From Desulfosporosinus sp. (GTDB taxonomy: Bacteria > Bacillota > Desulfitobacteriia > Desulfitobacteriales > Desulfitobacteriaceae): a stretch of DNA of 50,977 nt. A model generated the notes under the pieces. The model searched no databases. It worked only from the letters and a program-made list of their open reading frames with translations, and was not told the origin of the DNA. The position numbers were made by a program, and so were the translations under genes. The stretch is from positions 1-50,977 of the forward strand of contig JARLHU010000126.1 of assembly GCA_031292095.1 (NCBI GenBank). Reading direction: 5' to 3'. This document shows positions 1 to 6,902 of this stretch, one piece after another; positions within the stretch are counted from its first letter, which is position 1; every line of letters begins with the position of its first letter.

Positions 1-40
1 ATGAAAGAAAATAACAAGTCAAAGATGCCTTGGATATTTT

Positions 41-396
41 GCGTCAGACAAGGAGGTATGTTCACCTCATAGTGGGGCTATTAGGTGAACATACCGACGC
101 AGTATGACACGAAATAGACTGGCATACTGACTGGTTATTTACTTGAATGTGCCTAACTTGGATTTGTTAGGTTCTGGCGAAAATACTAGACAGCCGTCAA
201 ACAATGTAATAGGATATTACAAATGGAGTCAGGGAACGAACAGCATTATGAACTGGAGCAGTTAGCGATGTAAGTAAAACATCCGCCGCCTTGCTCCTAT
301 TAATGCGTTCACGCTAGGATTTTGATCGAAATGCACGGTTCAGAAAAAGGAGGTGAGGCTCAAAATAAGCAATTAAATCAAGTAACCTATACATAA
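41..396 (+). mobile_element. Possible degenerate 5' part of a group II intron
   Basis: There is no long ORF here, but the segment is rich in secondary structure. A perfect 13-bp inverted repeat (55-67 with 83-95) is flanked by a further 5-bp pair (41-45 with 96-100). The stretch around 229-256 (AGGGAACGAACAGC, then GAACTGGAG) and the GAAATGCACGGTTC string near 328-341 resemble, from memory, domain I and ORF-proximal sequences of Firmicute group II introns. At 364-396 a short frame reads NKQLNQVTYT and then stops, which looks like the N-terminus of an intron maturase. No maturase body follows and the liv operon starts immediately, so this would be a truncated relic. A plain structured leader of the liv operon is the alternative. 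No clear GTGCG 5' boundary is seen. Confidence 0.33.
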
Positions 397-415
397 AAAA
401 GAGGAGGATAATTAA

Positions 416-1573
416 ATGCCAAAAAAGTTTCTTAGTATTGCCGCGGGGACTCTTCTATCCTTAGCGTTGGTAGTCACCGGTTGTGGTACACAGCCTAGCG
501 CACCGACCACTCCAAGCGCGACACCTACAGCCAGCAGCGGAACCATCAAAATTGGTTTACCTTTGCCAATGACCGGCTCAGAAGCGACTTATGGTAAAGA
601 TATGGAAAATGCTATCAAAATGGCTGTTGATGAAGTGAATGCTAAAGGCGGAATCAATGGGAAAAATATAGTTACCGTAACGGGTGATGATGCCTGTGAT
701 CCCCAACAAGCGACTGCAGCCGCCAATAAGCTAGTATCCGAAGGCGTCGTGGCGATTGTTGGCGGTTATTGTTCAGGCGCAACCATACCAACCCTGACGA
801 TTTACAATGAAAAGAACCTACCTTTTGTCATTACCGCTGCTAACTCTTCCAAAATAGCAGCTCAAAATCCTGGCAATACCTTTGAAATTAATGGTACAGC
901 TGTGCACCAAACTCAGAAGGCCATTGAGCTCTTTAAAAAGTTAGGTGCTAAGAATGTAGCGATTGTAGAACAAGGAGATGCCTATTCCTCCGATTTGGCC
1001 AAGCAAACCGAAGATTCATGGAAGGCCGCGGGGAACACCGTGGTTTCTCATGATGTCACCAACAAAGGGGAGCAAGACTTTTCTTCGTTGGTCACTAGTT
1101 TGAAGTCTAAAAACGCTGACATGGTGTTCTGGACTGCTTATTATGCCGATGGCGCACTATTGATTAAACAGTTGCGTCAAGGTGGTTATAAAGGTGCTAT
1201 CGTCGTCGGAGACGGAAGCAGTGACCTAAAACTTATCGAGATGGCTGGTGCAGCAGGGGAAGGCACATATGTGTTGTCACCGCCGGTTGCCGAATATTTG
1301 CCATCGGCTAAACAGTTTGCTGATGCTTATAAGACAAAGTTTAGTCAAAGTCCCGGAGCCTATGCTCCTCTCGCTTATGATGGTATGAATCTCATGGCAG
1401 ATGCTCTAAAACGGGCGGGAAGCACTGATGGCAAGGCGACGATTAAGGCCTTGAGTGACACTAAAGATTTCATTGGCTTAGCAGGCAAAATTAACTTTGC
1501 TGCGGACAAGACCTTGAAAGAAAGTAATTTCATTGTCTTACAAATTAAGGGCGGCAAATTCGTTTTACAATAA
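416..1573 (+). CDS. livK: Branched-chain amino acid ABC transporter, substrate-binding lipoprotein
   Basis: A 385-residue extracytoplasmic solute-binding protein of the LivJ/LivK (periplasmic-binding fold type I) family. The N-terminus MPKKF is followed by a hydrophobic stretch and a lipobox VTGC with Cys23 as the predicted lipidated residue. A Ser/Thr/Pro-rich linker (about 24-42) follows. The mature domain begins IKIGLPLPMTG, the classic start of this family, and contains GGINGK and the long two-lobed body to residue 385. A good GAGGAGG ribosome binding site lies a few bases upstream of ATG 416. It is the first gene of the liv operon and captures leucine, isoleucine, valine or a related ligand for the permease downstream. 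Exact ligand specificity cannot be read from the sequence. Confidence 0.93.
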   Translation: MPKKFLSIAAGTLLSLALVVTGCGTQPSAPTTPSATPTASSGTIKIGLPLPMTGSEATYGKDMENAIKMAVDEVNAKGGINGKNIVTVTGDDACDPQQATAAANKLVSEGVVAIVGGYCSGATIPTLTIYNEKNLPFVITAANSSKIAAQNPGNTFEINGTAVHQTQKAIELFKKLGAKNVAIVEQGDAYSSDLAKQTEDSWKAAGNTVVSHDVTNKGEQDFSSLVTSLKSKNADMVFWTAYYADGALLIKQLRQGGYKGAIVVGDGSSDLKLIEMAGAAGEGTYVLSPPVAEYLPSAKQFADAYKTKFSQSPGAYAPLAYDGMNLMADALKRAGSTDGKATIKALSDTKDFIGLAGKINFAADKTLKESNFIVLQIKGGKFVLQ

Positions 1574-1657
1574 GGCACTTACAAGTAAATATCTAGGGCA
1601 TCTTTGACTTGTTATTTTCTTTCATATGCCTGGGATCGTTGGCTTCTTATTGAGGGG

Positions 1658-1675
1658 CTGGGGAATTTTCCCCAG
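1658..1675 (+). promoter_or_regulatory. Hairpin between livK and livH
   Basis: CTGGGG and CCCCAG form a compact stem around an AATTTT centre in the 164-bp gap after livK. Only a weak, interrupted T-rich stretch follows. It could be a partial terminator or an mRNA-stabilising/processing hairpin that keeps binding-protein transcript above permease transcript, a common arrangement in ABC operons. The function is inferred. Confidence 0.4.
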
Positions 1676-1737
1676 TCGCTCTTTATCTCGAATTCTCATA
1701 CTTCTTCGGTATCAAAAAGGGTGAAAGGGTGCACTAA

Positions 1738-2658
1738 ATGGCAGTTTTTTATATTGTAGTTCAGCAGATAGTGAACGGGTTAATCCTTGGTTCATTCTAC
1801 AGTCTGATCGCCCTCGGTTATTCCATGGTTTACGGCATTATTAAACTTTTGAACTTCGCCCATGGTGACATCTACATGGTGGGCGCTTTTGTTGGATATG
1901 GGGCACTAGGTATTTTGGGGAGCAGGTTAGGTGTCGGTTGGCTGGGAATTGCTGTGGCTTTATTGATCAGCATGTTCCTAGTGGGGTTGTTGGGAATGCT
2001 GGTCCATAGGGTGGCCTATCAACCGCTCATTAATAAACGGGCTCCACGGATGTCGCTATTGATCACGGCAGTGGGGGTATCTTTTACCTTATTTAACGGG
2101 GTTATGGTCTTGACAAATGGAGAGTATAAAACGTTCAATACCAGCTTAGGTTATGACGGCATCAGTATCGGACTTATAAATATTACCTATACTCAGATCA
2201 TCATGGTTGTGGCTACCGCGATTTTAATGCTCACGTTGTATTGGTTTATTAATCGTACTCTGTACGGCAAAGCCATGCGGGCTATAGCTCTAGATCAGGA
2301 TGCTTGCCGTTTGATGGGAATTAATGTGACCAAGACGATCAGCTTAACCTTCTTTGTCGGTTCGGCCTTAGCTGCAGCGGCCGGCGTCATGGCTGGCGTG
2401 TATTATGGCAGCATTCAATTCTATATGGGCTTTGTGATCGGCTTAAAGGCCTTCACGGCTGCAGTTATCGGTGGAATTGGCAGCATTCCCGGAGCGATGC
2501 TTGGAGGCCTTGTCTTGGGATTGTTGGAAACTGCCGGGACCCAACTTCCCTTTATTGGTTCTGCCTGGAAAGACGTCTTTTCCTTCGGGATCTTGATTCT
2601 TTTGCTGGTTTTTAAACCGACCGGGATACTCGGAAAAAGCGAGATTGAGAGGATGTAG
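1738..2658 (+). CDS. livH: Branched-chain amino acid ABC transporter permease LivH
   Basis: A 306-residue polytopic membrane protein of the LivH branch of the BPD_transp_2 family. The start reads QQIVNGLILGSFYSLIALGY, typical of LivH, followed by FAHGDIYMVGAF. Near the C-terminus the EAA-like cytoplasmic loop region AVIGGIGSIPGAMLGG, which contacts the ATPase subunits, is present. Eight or so hydrophobic segments span residues 5-300. It forms the membrane channel with LivM. A GAAAGGG Shine-Dalgarno lies upstream of ATG 1738, and the stop is 3 bp before livM, indicating translational coupling. Length matches the family (about 290-310). Confidence 0.94.
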   Translation: MAVFYIVVQQIVNGLILGSFYSLIALGYSMVYGIIKLLNFAHGDIYMVGAFVGYGALGILGSRLGVGWLGIAVALLISMFLVGLLGMLVHRVAYQPLINKRAPRMSLLITAVGVSFTLFNGVMVLTNGEYKTFNTSLGYDGISIGLINITYTQIIMVVATAILMLTLYWFINRTLYGKAMRAIALDQDACRLMGINVTKTISLTFFVGSALAAAAGVMAGVYYGSIQFYMGFVIGLKAFTAAVIGGIGSIPGAMLGGLVLGLLETAGTQLPFIGSAWKDVFSFGILILLLVFKPTGILGKSEIERM

Positions 2659-2661
2659 AAG

Positions 2662-3618
2662 ATGGGCAATTCGGTAGCTTTGGCGGATCGTTTACGAGCT
2701 AGGTTGGGTAGCAGAAAAACGCAAGGGGTTGCCCTAGTGGTTCTTATTATTGTGATCATCTTGCTCCCCATGTTTGCCAATAACTATATAGAAGAAGTCG
2801 CGACTAATACCTTATTCTATATTGTGTTGGCCTTAGGATTGAATATTGTGGTAGGATATGCCGGGTTGGTGGATCTCGGTTATGCTGCTTTTTTTGCGGT
2901 AGGAGCTTATACAACGGGTATTTTTATGAAATTTGGCGTAAATTTTTGGCTAACCATACCGATTGCCGTACTTTTCTCAGTCATTGCGGGGATTATCATT
3001 GGGGGTCCCACCTTAAGGTTGCGCAGCGATTACTTAGCCATTGTTACGCTAGGTTTTGGGGAAATAACTCGGATTACTGCCCGTAACCTCAAAATTACGG
3101 GTGGGGCGAGCGGCTTGGTAGGGATTGAACGGCCCAGTATTTTTGGGCATATCCTTAATCAGATTACGGATTTCTATTACCTGTTTTTTGTCTTGGTCAT
3201 CTTAGGAGTCATTGTCGCCATGCGGTTGCATAATTCGCGGCTGGGGCGAGCTTGGCAATATATCCGTGAGGACGAAGACGCTGCTGAAGCCATGGGTATT
3301 GATCCTGTCATGACAAAACTGTATGCCTATATGATTGGGGCTGCTTTTGGAGGGATAGCGGGTGCCTTCTTCGCCGTTAAGATGACGGCCATCTCGCCGG
3401 AGACCTTTGCCTTTACCCAATCGGCTATGATTTTGTTAGCGGTGATCCTTGGTGGGATGGGTAAGATACCCGGTGCAATCTTAGGAGCGGCCTTTTTAGT
3501 TCTATTTCCAGAAATTTTCCGGGGAATTGGTCAGACACGGATGCTCTTCTTTGGCATCTTATTAGTAATTATCATGGTCTTCCGTCCTCAGGGGCTTTGG
3601 CCGGAACGAAAAGGGTAA
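2662..3618 (+). CDS. livM: Branched-chain amino acid ABC transporter permease LivM
   Basis: A 318-residue polytopic permease, partner of LivH. After a short basic cytoplasmic N-terminus (RLRARLGSRKTQG) comes a series of hydrophobic helices. Family landmarks are NIVVGYAGLVDLGYAAFFAVGA, the charged loop with REDEDAAEAMGI, and the ATPase-contact loop ILGGMGKIPGAILGA near residue 275. It starts 3 bp after the livH stop and is followed by a 41-bp gap to livG. It acts in the cytoplasmic membrane as half of the heterodimeric translocation pathway. Nothing abnormal is visible. Confidence 0.94.
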   Translation: MGNSVALADRLRARLGSRKTQGVALVVLIIVIILLPMFANNYIEEVATNTLFYIVLALGLNIVVGYAGLVDLGYAAFFAVGAYTTGIFMKFGVNFWLTIPIAVLFSVIAGIIIGGPTLRLRSDYLAIVTLGFGEITRITARNLKITGGASGLVGIERPSIFGHILNQITDFYYLFFVLVILGVIVAMRLHNSRLGRAWQYIREDEDAAEAMGIDPVMTKLYAYMIGAAFGGIAGAFFAVKMTAISPETFAFTQSAMILLAVILGGMGKIPGAILGAAFLVLFPEIFRGIGQTRMLFFGILLVIIMVFRPQGLWPERKG

Positions 3619-3659
3619 GGCACATTCAAAAGCCATTTTTATAAAAAGGATGAGGTAGA

Positions 3660-4430
3660 ATGTCTATTCTAGAAGTGAAAAAGCTAACCCTGCGTTTTGG
3701 CGGATTGACCGCAGTGAGCAATCTTAGTTTCGAAATAGCAGAGAATTCAATTACGAGTCTGATCGGGCCCAATGGGGCAGGTAAGACGTCTGCCTTTAAT
3801 TGTCTGACGGGTTTTTATAAAGGGAGCGAAGGAGAAATCCTTTTCCAAGGGCAAAGTATTTTTCGGCAAAAGCCGTACAAAATAACTAAACTGGGTATGG
3901 CCCGAACGTTTCAAAACTTGCGTCTGTTCAAAGATATGACAGTTTTAGAAAATGTCATGTCTGGCATGCATAGTCGGACCACGGCAGGGATTTTCGGGGC
4001 CATCTTGCGACTGCCCAGTCAGGTTAAAGAAGAGAAGAAGATCAGGCAAATCAGCGCAGAGTGTCTGGATTTCGTTGGTATTTTAGATAAACAAGGTCGT
4101 TTGGCTCGCAATTTAGCCTATGGCGACCAACGACGGGTGGAGTGGGCTAGAGCGTTAGCCACCCAGCCGAAGCTACTTCTGTTGGATGAACCTGCTGCGG
4201 GGCTTAACCAAGATGAGAAGGTGCAGTTAGTCGATTTGATTCGCCGAATTCGGAAAAATTTGGGGATTACAGTCTTATTGATTGAACATGATATGGGTCT
4301 TGTGATGAAGGTCTCGGAAAAAATTGTGGTCATTGATTATGGGCAGAAAATTGCCGAAGGAACAGCCGAAGAGGTTAAGAATAATCCGAGGGTTATTGAA
4401 GCCTATCTGGGAAAGGAGGATGAGGCATGA
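3660..4430 (+). CDS. livG: Branched-chain amino acid ABC transporter ATPase LivG
   Basis: A 256-residue ABC ATPase. Walker A is GPNGAGKT (about residues 36-43), the Q-loop follows in TFQNLRLF, the signature is the LivG-type LAYGDQRRVEWARAL rather than LSGGQ, and Walker B is LLLLDEPAAGL. The switch histidine is in IEHDMGLV. The C-terminal tail IEAYLGKE is typical of LivG. It powers transport through LivHM together with LivF. A GGATGAGG ribosome binding site precedes ATG 3660. Its stop overlaps the next start by 4 bp (ATGA at 4427-4430), so translation of the two ATPases is coupled. Confidence 0.95.
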   Translation: MSILEVKKLTLRFGGLTAVSNLSFEIAENSITSLIGPNGAGKTSAFNCLTGFYKGSEGEILFQGQSIFRQKPYKITKLGMARTFQNLRLFKDMTVLENVMSGMHSRTTAGIFGAILRLPSQVKEEKKIRQISAECLDFVGILDKQGRLARNLAYGDQRRVEWARALATQPKLLLLDEPAAGLNQDEKVQLVDLIRRIRKNLGITVLLIEHDMGLVMKVSEKIVVIDYGQKIAEGTAEEVKNNPRVIEAYLGKEDEA

Positions 4431-5143
4431 GTGAGATGGCTCTCGTCCTGCATAACTTAGAGACCTATTACGGTAAAATTCACGCGCTCAAAGGTGTGAG
4501 TCTGGAGGTGCCCCGAGGGAAGATCGTTACGTTGCTGGGTTCAAATGGCGCCGGTAAAACCACGACCTTAAAGACGATCTCCGGTTTAATCCAGGCCTCC
4601 TCCGGAAAGATAGAGTTTTATGGTAAGGATATTATCAAAGAAAAAGCCCATAACATTGTCAGTATGGGGTTGATCCATGTCCCGGAAGGGCGGCGGATTT
4701 TTAAGGATTTAACCGTCAAAGAAAACCTAGAGTTGGGTGGTTTTACTTTAAAGGATGAAAGTCAGCGCCGCAAGGGAATAGAACACGTTTTTGAAGTTTT
4801 CCCGCGTCTTAAAGACCGTCAGCGGCAGAGTGGCGGGACTTTGTCCGGTGGAGAGCAGCAAATGCTGGCGATCGGACGCGCCATGATGACCGAACCGAAA
4901 TTACTCTTATTAGATGAGCCTTCGATGGGGTTAGCACCGCTGGTCGTTCAGGATATTATGAGAATCATTAAGCAGCTAAATGATGAAGGAACAACGATCC
5001 TTCTCGTAGAACAAAATGCCAAAATCGCTTTAAAATTGGCTGATTACGGATATGTGTTGGAGACAGGCGAATTAGTCATGGAAGGGGATAGTGCCGAGTT
5101 AAGGCAAGATGAAAGAATCATTAAGGCTTATCTCGGAGAGTGA
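4427..5143 (+). CDS. livF: Branched-chain amino acid ABC transporter ATPase LivF
   Basis: A 238-residue ABC ATPase, second ATP-binding subunit of the Liv transporter. It shows Walker A GSNGAGKTT (about 36-44), the LivF-type VPEGRRIFKDLTV segment, signature LSGGEQQMLAIGRA, Walker B LLLLDEPSMGLAP and switch-region EQNAK. It begins inside the last codons of livG (ATGA overlap) and ends the five-gene operon, with a strong intrinsic terminator about 75 bp downstream. Length and motif order are normal for the family. Confidence 0.95.
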   Translation: MSEMALVLHNLETYYGKIHALKGVSLEVPRGKIVTLLGSNGAGKTTTLKTISGLIQASSGKIEFYGKDIIKEKAHNIVSMGLIHVPEGRRIFKDLTVKENLELGGFTLKDESQRRKGIEHVFEVFPRLKDRQRQSGGTLSGGEQQMLAIGRAMMTEPKLLLLDEPSMGLAPLVVQDIMRIIKQLNDEGTTILLVEQNAKIALKLADYGYVLETGELVMEGDSAELRQDERIIKAYLGE

Positions 5144-5216
5144 AACGGGCAATGCTGAATGCCTACCTTGAATGTCAACCTTGAAGGTGGACTAATTGTA
5201 GAATGAGGCAATATTA

Positions 5217-5258
5217 CAGATCGTTATTTTGGAAACGGTCTGACTTTTTTGTTTTTTC
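5217..5258 (+). terminator. Intrinsic terminator of the liv operon
   Basis: CAGATCGTT and AACGGTCTG pair (one G-U) around an 8-nt loop, followed by two T tracts (ACTTTTTTG and TTTTTTC). It sits about 75 bp after the livF stop. Confidence 0.85.
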
Positions 5259-5545
5259 TTGTATAATGTATTTTATCGGAAGGATATCAAAGAAAAGTGT
5301 GGAAAGGGTTAAAAAGCAAACTATCTTCTAGTGGAGGAATACGACAATAATGTAAATGCTACAAAGTGGAGGTGACATCGTGGAAATATTTTATAGCGAT
5401 TCATTTTATAGGTCGACTATTTCAATTAAATAGTAAATGATGATAATAGATATATATTCTAATTTTAATGTTGAAATTGTACTCTATTCATAATAATATG
5501 AGATAAAGAAGAGAGATAGACAAACAAATCACTGGAGGGGACTGG
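5259..5545 (+). other. AT-rich intergenic region with a possible 17-codon leader ORF
   Basis: About 290 bp between the liv terminator and the EAL/HDOD gene. A TATAAT hexamer lies at 5262-5267, directly behind the terminator T tract, without a good -35. At 5380-5433 a GTG codon 5 nt after GGAGGTGA opens a 17-residue frame (MEIFYSDSF...), which may be a leader peptide or chance. A second GGAGG at about 5333 precedes an ATG immediately followed by TAA. No riboswitch fold is recognised. Confidence 0.25.
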
Positions 5546-6766
5546 ATGAATGTCTTTGTGGCTAGACAACCCATATTTGACCGTTTCAAGAAGCTTTTTG
5601 GATATGAGCTTCTCTTTCGGGATGGGTCTAAAAACTATTATGAACATGTTGATGGTGATGAGGCCTCAAACACTGTTATTGCAAATAGCTTTTTGACAAT
5701 GGGGATGCAAACAGTTACAGGGGGTAAAAGAGCTTTCATCAATTTCACCACCAATTTGCTTAAAAATAAAGTTGCCACGAGTCTTCCTAAAGATATGATT
5801 GCCGTGGAAATTCTAGAAGATGTGGAACCTGACGAGGAAGTTATTTTTGCTTGCAAAAACCTTAAAGAATTGGGCTATCTCTTAGTGCTGGATGATTTTG
5901 TTTATCATCCCCGCTTTCAACCTTTAATTGAATTAGCTGATATTATAAAAATTGATTTTTTAAGTACAAGTTATGAAGAGCGAATCTCGATTCTTCAGCA
6001 AATCGGTTCGACAAGAATTAAATTTCTTGCGGAAAAGATTGAAACCCTTGAACAGTATGAAGAAGCATTCCACTTGGGATTTTCTTACTTCCAGGGGTAT
6101 TATTTTAGCCAACCGGTCATTCTCTCCGCCAAGGAGATTCCAAACAGTAAACTTAATTACCTGCGATTATTATACGAGATCAACCAACCGACAGTTAATT
6201 TCGAAGAACTTGAGATGATTTTGAGGGAAGATGTATCGCTGTCATATAAACTCTTAAAGTTTCTCAATTCTGCACACTTTAGTTTTCGTTCTAAAGTGAA
6301 TTCTATTCGGCAGGCTTTAATATTGCTAGGCACTGATGAGGTTCGCAAATGGGCATCTTTGATCACATTAAAGGGCTTAGGAGAAGATAAACCCGATCAA
6401 TTAATCTTGAGTTCAATTATTCGTGCCAAGTTTGGAGAAGTCATTGCTCAAAAAATTGGATTAAAGGATCAAGCGTCAAATGCCTTTTTCATGGGAATGT
6501 TCTCAATGATTGATGTCTTTCTCGATCGCCCGCTAACTGAAATATTTTTAGAGCTTCCTATTCCGGATCAAGTAAAAAAGGCCTTAGAGGGCGAAGATAA
6601 TCAATTGCGAGATATTTTTGAACTTATTGTTTCCTATGAAAAGGGTCATTGGAATCAGTTTTCTCTCTATGCCCAAAAACTTCGGATCGATGAATCAATC
6701 GTTCCTCAATACTATTTTGACGCACTGGATTCAGCGGAGGGAATTGTATCCCCAGCAGGGGGTTAA
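5546..6766 (+). CDS. EAL-like and HDOD domain signalling protein (YuxH type)
   Basis: A 406-residue cytoplasmic protein. The N-terminal half begins FVARQPIFDRFKKLFGYELLFRDG, diagnostic of the YuxH-type EAL/HDOD family. The EAL fold is visible (DDFVYHP, KIDFL, EKIET, QGYYFSQP), but the signature EAL is changed to EIL in VEILEDV and DDFGTG is changed to DDFVYHP, so c-di-GMP hydrolysis is doubtful. Residues about 200-400 form an HDOD domain (LREDVSLSYKLLKFLNSA, then IRQALILLG). HDOD proteins act in signalling and stress control. GGAGGGG lies 7 nt upstream of ATG 5546. It stands alone between two terminators. Precise role unknown. Confidence 0.85.
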   Translation: MNVFVARQPIFDRFKKLFGYELLFRDGSKNYYEHVDGDEASNTVIANSFLTMGMQTVTGGKRAFINFTTNLLKNKVATSLPKDMIAVEILEDVEPDEEVIFACKNLKELGYLLVLDDFVYHPRFQPLIELADIIKIDFLSTSYEERISILQQIGSTRIKFLAEKIETLEQYEEAFHLGFSYFQGYYFSQPVILSAKEIPNSKLNYLRLLYEINQPTVNFEELEMILREDVSLSYKLLKFLNSAHFSFRSKVNSIRQALILLGTDEVRKWASLITLKGLGEDKPDQLILSSIIRAKFGEVIAQKIGLKDQASNAFFMGMFSMIDVFLDRPLTEIFLELPIPDQVKKALEGEDNQLRDIFELIVSYEKGHWNQFSLYAQKLRIDESIVPQYYFDALDSAEGIVSPAGG

Positions 6767-6857
6767 CTAAAATGGTAAGGAAACGGATCGCTTGAACTAA
6801 AGAAACATTGAAAGGTGTGAGCGGTATTCTGTGATGGCTGTAAGAAAGAATTCGTTC

Positions 6858-6879
6858 GGCACTCTCGAGTGCCATTTTT
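6858..6879 (+). terminator. Terminator-like hairpin just upstream of the glycyl radical enzyme
   Basis: GGCACT-CTCG-AGTGCC forms a perfect 6-bp stem with a 4-nt loop, followed by ATTTTTG. It is about 90 bp after the EAL/HDOD stop and only 23 bp before the glycyl radical enzyme start, so it either ends the upstream transcript or acts as an attenuator for the downstream gene. Confidence 0.6.
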
Positions 6880-6902
6880 GATACAAGGGAGGGATGTCTC
6901 AA

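Noticed and set aside
5380..5433. Calling the 17-codon ORF a regulatory leader peptide.
   Set aside because: Only a ribosome binding site supports it; no terminator/antiterminator pair or biased codons follow, so it is noted in the intergenic entry only.
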